Below, one piece after another: positions 37,474 to 51,058 of a DNA stretch of 64,000 bases. Position numbers and translations under genes: made by a program. Positions within the stretch are counted from its first letter, which is position 1. Each line of letters begins with the position of its first letter. This stretch comes from Takakia lepidozioides (lineage: Eukaryota > Streptophyta > Takakiopsida > Takakiales > Takakiaceae). The DNA lies in NCBI GenBank assembly GCA_030704615.1, contig CM060732.1, positions 67,685,053-67,749,052 on the forward strand, given 5' to 3'. Under the pieces are notes generated by a model. The model worked only from the letters and a program-made list of their open reading frames with translations, was not told the DNA's origin and made no database searches.

Positions 37474-37896
37474 ATGGCCATGGCGGAGCAAGGGGGAGGG
37501 GCTGTTGAGGCCCAATTAGAAGTTCTTTCATTGCCAGAGCTCACCAAGGAGAATGTGACCGTGATCCACCATGATTTCTTGGACAATTTCGTGATTTCTA
37601 AGCCATGGATAGATTCTACCAGGCAACGAGTTTACATCACAACCTACCTCGGAAGGAGGGGCAAGATCAGCAACTTGTGGGTGAAGATGAAGAGCCCCGA
37701 GGCAATGTCTCTTGCCTTCAGTGTGAATGACAATGAGAACAATGCCTTGGGAATAGACACGGCGTCTGCAGCACAGATCAATAGTAAGACTTTTGAGAGG
37801 GCATTGGCTATGGTGCCCAAAGCCTCAAAGAAGAAGTTTTGGCAGCTTGGTAAAAAGCTTAGAGTTGTTGAAGATTGGATTGTAGCTCAGTCGTAG
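37474..37896 (+). CDS. Hypothetical protein beginning at the duplication edge
   Basis: The frame MAMAEQGGGAVEAQLEVLSL...LRVVEDWIVAQS has 140 codons with a good start context (GCCATGGCG). Composition looks coding: mixed hydrophobic and charged residues with a basic C-terminus (PKASKKKFWQLGKKLRVVED). No domain, signal peptide or membrane segment is visible, and I do not recognise the family. The frame is open upstream into the PPR duplicate, which is probably accidental. It may be an intronless gene or the last exon of one whose 5' part was replaced by the duplication. Confidence 0.45.
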   Translation: MAMAEQGGGAVEAQLEVLSLPELTKENVTVIHHDFLDNFVISKPWIDSTRQRVYITTYLGRRGKISNLWVKMKSPEAMSLAFSVNDNENNALGIDTASAAQINSKTFERALAMVPKASKKKFWQLGKKLRVVEDWIVAQS

Positions 37897-39224
37897 CTTG
37901 GATTGAGAGCGATGTGAACTTGATGCCTACAACGGATGGATCAGGTTTTGTTGATTTGCAATCTCCCATGGTGATGACAGGGATGCAGGGGCTGGCATCC
38001 TGATTCACAGGCATGCACTACATGAAATTATTGACACTTGCTCGATGCATGGAGTGGATACTAGTTGAATCTTTCAGGTAGCACGGTTTCAGAGCCCATT
38101 TTTATAATTAGCTACAACATTCTTTCAGAAAGGTGGACAACAAGAAAACTTGAGCAATATCTCATTCCATTTTATTTATCACATACAACATGGAAACTCT
38201 CGTCATAAGGAAGTTGAGCAGTAAAATTGAAAGTATGCCACTTCTGAGTTCATAGATCAAGAAGCAGGTAAATTGAGTGCCCTGCCACTGAGCTCTTCCA
38301 CATTTCATTATTGTCACAGAAGCTGATCAAGTGCATAGCAATTGACTGGACAAGTTTATTTCAAATCAAATCATGGCCCCTTGAGCTTACTGCTCTCTGG
38401 TCAGTCCATGGGAGTCATGCTTTTGACTCCTCCGACATGTCCGCCAAAAATTCTGTCTTTATCCTCTGCCCCCTCTAGGCCGCTGTGGCCTACACAAATT
38501 TTGCTTCTTCTCTGTCCCTGTCCTTGCCTTGCCTTTGGACTCCATACAATCTAGGCTGAGAAACACAAAGGGCAGAGTTCTGAACTATGCCCTCTCTCAT
38601 CAACTACATCGTAGCTGCTTGCAAGCAATCAGAGTTGAAAACATGTTGAAGTAGAAAGAGCTTCATGGCCACAGACACCACATTTGCTTTGATGAGCAAT
38701 TGAGGGGGAGAGATAGAGAGAGAGAATCTGACCTAAGGATAAGGATGAAGAATTGCATCTTGACATTTGTTCGTTACTCCAACAACTTGTCTTCGCCTGA
38801 AGGCCCTTGGAGGTCTTTGTGATACCTTTGCAGACTGATGCATCCACAAGAATCCAAACAAAACTTAGGTAAATATAACATCTATTGTTACACAACGGTA
38901 AGTCTTGGGGAAGTTATATTCACTATCTAGTTTGCACATATCAAGGTATCAAGGTTCTACCTGACCTGTAAGATGGTATTGTCTGTCATAATACGAGTTG
39001 CATACTGTGACACAATTTGAAACATGGAAGAGGGCAGAGCTTGAACCTTACTCATCAATTTATCTGGAGTGGCCAAAAGTGAGAAAGAAGTGTTGGGAAG
39101 GAGAGCGAAATGAGGCCACTAATACCCTGCCCACTGGCTGGTGAGATATGAACTCTTAAGCGTCAGATTAGTTTTAGCCTTCTTGAACTTCTCATGAAAC
39201 TGTTTTTATATCATCAATTCCATG
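37897..39224. other. Intergenic, no supported gene
   Basis: No domain or splice pattern was found on either strand. Confidence 0.45.
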
Positions 39225-42200
39225 CTAGTATTCAGACCAAGGGAGGCCCATGGCTTTGGTACTGCCACAAGCTTCTAAAATGGGCATAACAGTTTCTTTC
39301 ACACCCTCTTGTCCCACGTCAGGAAAGAGCAAAAAGAGCTTTGTAACATTCACACGGACAGCCAAAGAAAGAAACACACATGCATATACAGGTTGGCAGA
39401 GACGAGCTTGGAGTGGGAAACTCACTGAGGGCCTGAGTGGATTGACTGGCCACTTCCGTGGTTGGCTGCCAGGAATGACACTAGCACGTCCTGGCATGGT
39501 GCTAGAAGGTTCACCATGACATATCACAGTGGGCGCAGACTTGGTGGAGGACTGACCCTGAGAAGCCAAGGATACCCTGCCAGAATTCATATACCTGGCA
39601 GAAATAGCTGCTAACTTCCAATCCAGCCTTTCCAAAGAGGCCAGAATGCTCAGCTCTTCATCAGACCCATGCACACACATGCCAGTTCTGTAGTTCTCCT
39701 TGTCTGCAGATGAATCATGGTACACAGGTTTGTTCCTCCTCCGACTGTACTCTGAGCCAATAGATACAGGACTTACATTCGGTCTTGGTATCTGTGAGGA
39801 GTTTCTGGCATGAGAGTAACCTGTTTGTAGAGGGCCTTGGGAGGAGTAAAAGCATTTTTGCTTTGGGCGCGGCACTTCACTAATGTCACGGTAACCAACA
39901 TTCACCCCTGTCATGTCACCTGATGTTCTTTCTCTGCTTAGAAGATAGCTCTCAAACTCACCCTGTTTGTTACACTGAGGTTCACTGGTCTTCTGGCAAG
40001 CCATTGAAGAAAGTGGTCTGGTACACTTAGAGACACCACTTGAATTCCTTGTCTGTTCTATGTTCAGGGTTGTTGTTGAGGGAAAGGAAAACAAAACATC
40101 ATTAGATCGGGGTTTCTCTTCAATGTATGTCGTAGGGATGCCTCCGGCATCACCAACATTGTGACCACTTGTGGTAGGCTCTAAATATTTCTTTCGTGAA
40201 GGGGGTCGTTCTTCGGGAGACCATTCTATCTGCCAAGCTGTTGCTTTAGGCTTTCCATTCAACATTATTTGTCCACCCTCCAAACCATCTCGATTGTGCC
40301 TATGGACAGGGTTTACTTGGCTCTCCAGTTTCTTTGTTGCAGTCTCCTCATGAGCCACAGGCAAACCTATGTAATCAGTATGGCTCCCACCCATTTCTAT
40401 CATTGCCTTATCCACCCCTGTAGTAGCATGTGAAACCTCATTTCTGGTGTTTGTCCAATCTCTTTCCTCTTCGGTGTAAGATTCAAGGTGGTTGCCATAA
40501 GATGGAGCTAACATGTTCTCCTTGTTCAGTGTTTGCTCTGATAATCGCCGAGCCATGTCAATTCTGGTTTCTCTCACAAAGTGGCACTCATCCAACACAA
40601 CCTCGGGGCTTGCATCGGTCTCAGATATCCCACAACCACTTCCTTTGATGGGAAGAGACTGCTCTGTAAGGTCTCTGAAATCCAAGGGTTTTAGTTTGCA
40701 ATCTTCAAGACGCGATTGGACAGCAATAACATCTGCAATCAGCCGCGTTGTGGCAGCTTCACTATCTAAAGAGGCTATAAATAAATCTTCTTCTGAGCAA
40801 CCTGTTGTCTCTTCATTGGTCTCCTTCTTAGAGGGAGAGTGCAAAGACTCTGATTCAGTGGTCTCCAGCCTGGGGGACCAAAGTGGAGATTCAGATTCAC
40901 TGGTCTCCTGCTTAGAAGCAGAGTTTGTAAACTCAGATCTTGAAGACACTAGTGTTGCATCAACTGGTGACAAGGAACAGATTGATGCATGTTCCATGAA
41001 TGAAGTTGCTACAGATGTGGAGGTGGGTGAGGAAGCTGTCCAGGAATAGTTCATTTGACAAGGTGATTCCGGAGAAGCAACACTCCCTGTACCTGGAACA
41101 ATGCTCTGCCTAGGGATAGAGGATGTCAAATGTGCTTGTTTTAAGGCGGATGTTGATCCTTGCTCGCAGAGAACTTTCCATGTGTCCTTGCTGGACTTCA
41201 AGCAAGATTTAAGAGGAACCGAGGCCACTCTTGGGCTTGAAACCATTGGGGGAAAAGATCCAAGGCTCATCTTGGAACTATAATCCCGGAACACTTCGTC
41301 CTCTGCCATGAGAAGGTTTGCATCAACATTGCTTTGGAATTTCTGTCTCTCCATTGCTAAATCGTAAAGTTCGCCCTCCAGGTCCTCCAGTTCTGATGTC
41401 ACCAATCCTGGGCTTGGGTTATTGTTCTGAAGACCTCCAGCATCATAATCTGTTGCTGAAACCTTGCTTTGATTGCAAAAATTGTCATCGCTGCTTCCAC
41501 CAGTGGATGCAAAACTTTTACTGTGAATACCTACTGGACTTTGCAGTGCAATTTAAGTCACCAGAGAGCTCCTGCCTAGTTGTATATACTTCAATGGCCT
41601 TATGCTTTATGTGTGCAATCCCCCCTTGACATGCCAGCACATCTCCAGCCAGGCACACTCTCCATTCTGCCCTTTCTTTTTCAATGTGAATCCCATCCAT
41701 CACTTGCTAACTCACTCAATAGAGTTGATGTTTATCATGCAGAGGAAATGGTTTCATCCTCACTTGGTTTGCCACAGTTTACCAAGTTCTTGGGAGTGCG
41801 GTAGCACTAAGGAGACTCCCTTCAGAGAGTCCATTCAGAGTCTGATAGCCTGTAAATCCTTCCTACTTTGACATCCAGAACAAATGTCTACCTATAATTC
41901 TGAAGTCAACAACAGAGGGCCAACGTTGTGTGTTGTAGAACACAAGGGAGTACAAGTTGCTTACCACCTTGAGTCCACCATTTGCTAGCTGGCCAACTAC
42001 AAATTTGAAGTCCATATGGAGCGAACTACGATGGGGAAGAAAGCAAGGTGAAGGAGATGCTTACAGGGGACTTTGTGAATCGCTAGCCCTTGCATCCAGC
42101 ATGGCATTACGGACAACAATATCTTTTATTTGATGAAATCGATCAAAGGTTGGCTTCTTTGCATCTCCAATCCCTGCATTCGCCACTGCAATTTCCTTCT

Positions 42201-43870
42201 GTCTCAACCTGATAATGGCTTCATGATCTCGAAGCAGAGAAGTGCTCCAGGGAGGTCTCTTATAGATCTCTTCTCCATTGTGTGCGTTTCGTTGGCCTTT
42301 CAAACCATTCAGCGGCTTAATAGAGGTCTGATAAGTTGAGTGAATATAGGCATTTAAACGAGCACGCTCTTTCTTTCTGAATTGTAGAATCTCTTTTGCT
42401 TTTCTAGTCTCGTCCTGTTCTCTCTGACCGCGCAAGTCTTGATACTTTCTGCAGGTTGTTCAGGAAATGATGTCCAAGCTTTCAAAACCTTGTGGACACG
42501 TATAGCCATTCTTTGTTCTTGAGACATGGTCAGAAAGATAAATGGTGCATATTCATGAGCAACTTAAAAGTCCATCTGATATGATGGCTCTCGAACAAGA
42601 TAGTGAGAGGAAAATGGAAATGACAACACAAAACCCAAAGACCTGACAGGAGTAAGAAAGAAACTTAATAACATCCATGGAAACCTCAAAGAGCTCATGG
42701 GACCAAACAAAACAGGTCACAAGAAAGAACGTGGGGCCCTCAACAAGCAGAAAAAACCAAAGAATTGTATCCCATCAAATGGGAGGCAAGAGGGACCATA
42801 GGACAAAAGAGAACTACAAGACGAAACCCAAAAACGACACAGAGGGAGAGCTGGATAAACATTAAATGCAATTGTCCTCTTTGATTCCTCAAATTGTTGA
42901 GTTGATTTTGGACTTCTCTGGACCCTCTCTCCTCCCTAACTACCTACTGCAAAGTAAGAAAACGATGCATGCCCAAATACCTGTGTCTCATGGCTGTAGT
43001 TTTGGCATTGACAAGTCTACGGCGCTCCATGCTCATCCTCAGGCCTCCTCCGACTCCCTCCTTTACTTTCTCACACCCCATCTTGTTGCACATTCATCAA
43101 AATCACTCTATTCCCCTGCCCTGACACATAATAATGTCTGGCTTCTGGCTAGAACTGACCATTTCAATATCAGTTCCACGTGGATGTTCCCAACCAGTTG
43201 CAGCTTCCGTATCTGGGACTGTGAACTGCTCACGCTTGCTGGAATTTGAAGTCTTCATTACTTGTTGCCATTCCTCTCTATGAACTGAAATGACTGATCC
43301 TGGAACATGGACAGTAGTCAACAGAACTGAAGTTACCAACTTTATTCAAGATCTGACAGGCTGGAAATTATTCGTGTCCTGAAACATCTGACCTTTCTTG
43401 GCAAAAGCAATTGCATCCCCATTTCTAGGAAGGCCTGACTATCCAAGGTAAGATGTTGCAAGTCTGCATTTTCTGTGTATTGTGTATTCAGAAAAAGGAT
43501 TGTACATGCACCGAGAATACTCTTCATGTCTGTATAATTACCATACAACTGTTCAGCAATAAATGTCAAAGGCCCATCCCAACCTCAGCAAACGGTGTGT
43601 CTTTCTCCATCCATGCCTCTTCTGGTGCCAAAATTGTTCGATGCTCTGATCTCACCAATATACAGATTTGTGACAACCAAGGAAATCAAGACTCAATTGA
43701 TGTTGTCAATGCTTGGCTGAAGGATGTTCTGCTCCTGGTGGAGGGGTATCACAAACTGGCAAAGCAGGCATGAACCTGAAGACGACCTGGAAGTCACCAC
43801 CCTTCCCAGTACACTCCTCTGCCAAAGCTGACAATTCGGACCATGACATGTACACCTGAAAAATGCCAAC
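39225..43870 (-). CDS. Unrecognised large serine-rich protein, multi-exon
   Basis: The best-supported exons are 42451-42066 (KEILQFRKKERARLNAYIHS, helical and basic) and a very long one from 41538 to a strong donor at 39426 (CTCA/GTGAGT), joined in phase. The long exon is rich in S, T, E and P, with an acidic helical start (SELEDLEGELYDLAMERQKF) and a conserved-looking end (ILASLERLDWKLAAISARYM). Likely upstream exons are 43304-43168 (VISVHREEWQQVMKTSNSSK) and about 43860-43795 (VYMSWSELSALAEECTGKGG). The terminal exon after 39426 is unresolved; without splicing the frame ends at 39225. No catalytic domain, signal peptide or membrane segment is visible. A scaffold or cytoskeletal role is only a guess from composition. 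Confidence 0.5.
42655..42745 (-). mobile_element. LINE-B 3' UTR fragment
   Basis: The reverse complement contains GGTCCCATGAGCTCTTTGAG and TGTTATTAAG. It matches the LINE-B 3' end at 49315-49360 (GTCCCATAAGCTCTATGAG, CGTTATAAAG). It lies in an intron of the minus-strand gene. Confidence 0.6.
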
Positions 43871-45941
43871 ACAATAAACGGTCACCTTAGCCATACAGAC
43901 AAGTCTGGTAGTGGCAACCCATCATCCATTCAAAGTGGCACCCATTCAAAGTAGTCAGTGTGCTTCTCCTCTTACTGTCACAATGCCTCGAGCTGTTCAG
44001 TTTGTCCGACTGTGTCTTCTAGCAACCATCTATAACCTCAACTCGGACCCCAAGACGAATCCCCATGCCTGCTCCACATTGTTGGGCACAAACATACTAG
44101 GAAAAAAATAGAAGACTGTCATTTTTACCCAGCACTGATGGAAAATGGGTAAAAAATCATCATGTCACTGAGAGGTACCCGGGCAGATTGTAGAAGGAAC
44201 CTTTTTTTCAATACTTGGAGCAAGTCGTCTTCCCACCTATGCGATCTGCCAGATCGAGATCATCTACTGTGTGGAGCAAATCATGGTTGTGTATGAAGCC
44301 AGGCATGCAGAGGATTGTTCAAATTAACCATAAGTGTCTAGGCTGTGAATTGAATAAAGTACAGATCAACGAGTATCCCTGTAAGCGAATCTGATTGAAT
44401 GAACTGGGGTTTTGTCATCGTATTGTCTTTCTTCAGTCTTCTTCTTGTGGTCAACATCGCCATCAAAGACATCAGCCGACACTTCTCCACTTCACGTACC
44501 TTGTAAGATTCAAAAATTATGTATAAAAAGGTGATAGGAGAAGTATGAGCTTGAAGGACTACCGGTTGGACACGAATTCTTGTTATAATTCTAGCAGCTA
44601 CAATCTCGAAGACCCAAGGCTCATTGAAGTGGGTCTCCAAGGCTTGTGAATCTAATATTTTGCTCTGGTCCCAGGTCTGTCTGTCCAACGTAAGAACGCT
44701 AAGAACGCTGAATCAAAACACCATCACAAGCATTATCAACCTATCGCGTCAAATTTGACAAATAAGAAGCTGCCAAAACAAATACATTTCACCAAGCAGG
44801 ACCTAATGACAGTAGTGGCAATGGATCTGCATTGGACATGCTTCCTTAGTCTAGTGAGGAAAATGTTCAATGCGAAACCTTGGGAGATTCATCTGAAACT
44901 GGAAACGGTTGAATTGAATATCCTCATAATGCAGCACTTTCAATCTGCCAATTTCAAGCAAATTCAAGACAACGAGAACAGTCATCTCATGGTAGAGCCC
45001 TTCAGATTTACCGTAACAATTGAGTACATGCGAGGAGGGTGGACATGAAGCTTAAACCCTCAGTATCTCTTCACAACTCGAAAATTCATTGCGAATATCT
45101 TGACACTTCTGGAGTCAACAGGTTACACGACGATAAAGAGTGTCATCCCGGGGTTGCTTTCCCAAATGTGCGTGCCAACGAGGCCCGAAGCATCCCAAAA
45201 ACAAATCAAGTCGACCACAATCTCGGGACAACAGAAAGCGTCATATGCGGAGATATAGACTTCCCATTTATCACACATATTACCTACAGCTCCATCCAAA
45301 CAGCGTCCCTCTCCAATCATCAAATCTATGGAGAATTTTCCACATAATTTTAGAAACGCATACGCAGACTGTCAGTGCACCAAATATTACCCGAGAGGTC
45401 TTCGCAGCGTGATCCAACAATCATCTCTTTCCAACCATCAAATCCAGGAGATGTTTCCGAAACATCATGACATAGCAAATTGGAACACCTCGCTGCAGCA
45501 AAGGCCATCCCACACCGAGAGACGAAGACGGTTCGGTTACACGCCCCCCATCCCACCGCCACACTACCCTATTCGCCAGAGAAAATCCTGAAACCCTAAG
45601 GTTGTTTTTTCTTAACCGCACGATTCTCACTACTGCTCCACGCTTCTCCACCATCCAATTATGTAACATCGACGCCTAGTCTCTTTCCGTGGATATCATC
45701 TACGATGCTCGTTGTTTCATCCAAAAACGCAATGTCTCATCCAAACGCTGTTGGAACAATTTCTCGGCATGAATGAATCACACAGATGAATGTTGAATGT
45801 AATCTGTGATACGATTTCATTCAGCAAACCGAACCCATGTACCCATACCACATTCTCATGTAGTCCGATGTCCCACACAACAGAATTCATGTTCCCGAGC
45901 TGACACCCTACTACTCAAACTCCATAGCACATAATCCATGT
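43871..45941. other. Mostly unassigned; possible further 5' exons of the minus-strand gene
   Basis: A minus-strand frame near 44700-44570 (SQALETHFNEPWVFEIVAAR, then a GT) looks coding. I could not connect it. Related short segments around 45310 and 45430 repeat a CCAA(C/T)CATCAAATC motif. Confidence 0.3.
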
Positions 45942-46114
45942 CTTTTTAGATAAAGTGCTATTTCAAAGGAAAAATAAATCATGTGTTTCCTAGTTTTCCT
46001 TTTGTTTTTTTTCTCAGTTACTCAATGCTTTTTAGATAAAGTGCTATTTCAAAGGAAAAATAAATCATGTGTTTCCTAGTTTTCCTTTTGTTTTTTTTCA
46101 TTTACTCAATGCTA
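45942..46114. repeat. Tandem duplication of about 87 bp
   Basis: The segment beginning CTTTTTAGATAAAGTGC and ending ACTCAATG occurs twice in a row with only a few changes (for example CTCAGTTACTC against CATTTACTC). The near-identity implies a recent event. Confidence 0.85.
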
Positions 46115-46279
46115 CATAAATACGAGACATGGAATCGAAACTCTCAAAGTGGAGAAGCCGTGGATTTACGCACAGATGTACACTTATTTAAGTGAAAATT
46201 ACTCTTGGGTTCATGTTCTGCATCAGGTTGGACACATGGACTAAAATGAATGCAGAGCGTAAAGGGGTATATAATAGCA

Positions 46280-46576
46280 CTAGGTGGAGTTGGCCGCAGT
46301 GGTGGTGGAAGTATCGCCACCCATCGCCGCGCGCTGGGCGACGTCCACGCTCACGCTGCGACGTCGGTGCCGCCGTCTCGATCTCCGTCGACGATGCCGC
46401 CTGATCGTCCGTCGACGACGATGATGAGAGCGACGACGACGACGACGGCGACGCTTTGGGTGCGCTTTTCTTCGTCTGCGGCGTACTCGTCGTCGCGACC
46501 TCCGACGACGACGTGTCCTTCGTCTACGACGTCTCCGCCTACCAAACACACACAACAACCCAGCCCGTTTATCCAT
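46280..46576 (-). CDS. Arginine-rich protamine-like protein (98 aa)
   Basis: An ATG at 46576 opens a 98-codon frame. After a short leader (MDKRAGLLCVFG) a core of about 61 residues is roughly three quarters arginine, in clusters of 3-8 separated by single T, S, V, H or a KAHPK linker. It ends in a neutral tail (MGGDTSTTTAANST). Arginine is written with all six codons: CGT, CGC, CGA, CGG, AGA and AGG. In the core every codon starting with A in this register is AGA or AGG, never AGC or AGT. That is expected from selection on the amino acid and not from a plain GAC/CGT repeat. The shape matches sperm protamines, which replace histones and compact DNA. The gene starts 157 bp after the stop of the H1-domain gene on the same strand, so it may be a second cistron, a 3' exon or an independent gene. 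A non-coding trinucleotide repeat is the main alternative. Confidence 0.55.
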   Translation of the reverse strand: MDKRAGLLCVFGRRRRRRRRTRRRRRSRRRVRRRRRKAHPKRRRRRRRRSHHRRRRTIRRHRRRRSRRRHRRRSVSVDVAQRAAMGGDTSTTTAANST

Positions 46577-46732
46577 ATATACTGGAAGCGATTTGAAAAT
46601 TTGAAAATTTGAAAGTTGCTTCTGGTATGGAATTTAAAAAGCAGCCTCGTCTTGTCTGAATAAGAACTCAGAAATCGATCTGCTCTACTACCTATACTTT
46701 GAATGGAAAGTACATAAATAGGGTCCAAAAGC

Positions 46733-47029
46733 CTACTTCCGGCGGTGGCGAAGTGGGGTGGCACGCACTCCCTTGTGGCCTTTTCGACTCAGTTTGTAGC
46801 GACGCCCGACTTTCGTGATTATCCCCATTCGTACCATGGAACGCACTGCTGCACTGACTCTGGCTTTATAAGTAGGAGGGAGCAGGTGGCCCCAGTGCTG
46901 ATGGATCTTTTTCTGAATTGCTGCAAGGCCGGATCCGTTGGGGCGCCTTAGGTTGGCCAGAGCCAGCTTCACCATTTTGTGGAACTTGGGATGCTTCTTG
47001 TGCCTGCGCCGCCGATGCCGATAAGCCAT
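46733..47029 (-). CDS. Small linker-histone-domain protein, candidate sperm (protamine-type) H1
   Basis: An intronless frame of 98 aa. Residues about 13-82 form a full H1/H5 (H15) winged helix: HPKFHKMVKLALANLRRPNG, SGLAAIQKKIHQHW, LPPTYKARVSAAVRSMV and KVGRRYKLS. They are flanked only by a 12-residue basic start (AYRHRRRRHKKH) and a 16-residue basic tail ending RHRRK. By my count about 40% of residues are R, K or H. Somatic plant H1s are about twice as long with a lysine-rich C-terminal tail, so this is a trimmed form. In liverworts, sperm protamines are derived from H1 genes (established knowledge), and this protein fits such a role. Role in sperm is inference. The stop overlaps GTAGGC, the same donor hexamer used by the auxilin-like gene, so splicing across the stop is conceivable. 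Confidence 0.75.
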   Translation of the reverse strand: MAYRHRRRRHKKHPKFHKMVKLALANLRRPNGSGLAAIQKKIHQHWGHLLPPTYKARVSAAVRSMVRMGIITKVGRRYKLSRKGHKGVRATPLRHRRK

Positions 47030-47165
47030 GCTCCTTGCACCAAAAAAACCAGCTTCGAGAGCTGTTGAGGTGGGAACTGGACAGGAAAGAGAGGGAGAGA
47101 GAAAGGGAGACAGACGGAAGTGAAACTTTGAAGGAAGAGAGGTGGAGCTGGGAGATTCAAGGAAG

Positions 47166-47170
<5 letters not shown>

Positions 47171-47205
<35 letters not shown>
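47171..47205. repeat. (GA)n/(CT)n tract upstream of the H1-domain gene
   Basis: About 17 GA dinucleotides lie 140-175 bp upstream of the ATG at 47029. Such CT tracts are common in plant core promoters and 5' UTRs. Confidence 0.5.
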
Positions 47206-47206
<1 letters not shown>

Positions 47207-47864
47207 CTGCGGGAACTAACTCAAGGGAGAGATCAGGTAGAGAGAATCGTAAGGACAAAGGATTTCCTGAAGAAGACGGAAAATGGAGACGAGCAGTGTC
47301 GAGCACACGCATTGTCATTGGATGATACCCGTTTGACGCGGATCGATCTTCCCTGGCCTCGCATCCGACTCTGCGACCTCTCCGATCGAACGTTCGAACC
47401 CGCTCGCTGCACCCTTTCCTCGGTATCCCCACGAATCTCGCTATCAACGCTCAACAGTTGCTCTACTATCGCCATTTGTCTGCCCAATACTTTTACACGT
47501 TTACCACAACTAAATATCGATTTAAAATTTAAAATACAATCGAACATATCTAATTAAAAACTTTAAAACAATTGAGAATTTATGTAAATTGGCGAAACTG
47601 CAGCACGGTGCTGCCCTTTGGATATTGGGGCATGACCTTCTCCAAGGGGCAGCTGCCCGCAGCCCGAAATAGTGCGACGTGTCAGCAATACCGCTATTAC
47701 TAATTAGTTTAATTACCAGATTTAAACTGATAATACGATAACGACATGGATGAGCGGCTGCATCCATCCCAGGTAACAGACAATGCTAACGAATGAAAGC
47801 GTTGGTTATTAGAATCCAGGGGGGCAACGCATAAATGCTGTTGGCTGTACAGGATTTCAAATAT

Positions 47865-47876
47865 ATGACCGTTGTC
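47865..47876 (-). promoter_or_regulatory. Possible mitosis-specific activator (MSA) core upstream of CDKB
   Basis: The reverse complement reads CAACGGTC, containing the AACGG core bound by three-repeat MYB factors at G2/M genes. It lies about 245 bp upstream of the CDKB start. A single short match, suggestive only. Confidence 0.3.
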
Positions 47877-48115
47877 GTGAGCCACGCTTTCCCTCCAAAG
47901 GCCAGTCTGACACTCGCGTTCTTTGTTTAAGCTCCTGCTCGTCTGATCCGTGCTTCACATTTGCTTCCTGCTGAATGCTTGGTGATGCTCATCAGGTGGA
48001 GGAATGCACTGAGGCGAGCTGTGAGATCTTGAAGGAATGTGCACCATTGCTGCTTAGGATTGAAGGAGATAGAGGGGTGAAGAAGGAGCATAGAGAATCA
48101 CAAGTGAGAGAGCAG

Positions 48116-51058
<2,943 letters not shown>

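Noticed and set aside
46250-46612. A plus-strand T/S/P-rich frame opposite the arginine-rich ORF
   Set aside because: Almost all its codons end in G or T with a variable first base, which makes no sense for coding on this strand but is expected opposite CGN/AGR arginine codons.
46351-46764. A minus-strand frame rich in V and D overlapping the arginine-rich ORF
   Set aside because: It is the frame-shifted shadow of the same tract. Its V and D runs follow from the arginine codons read in another phase.
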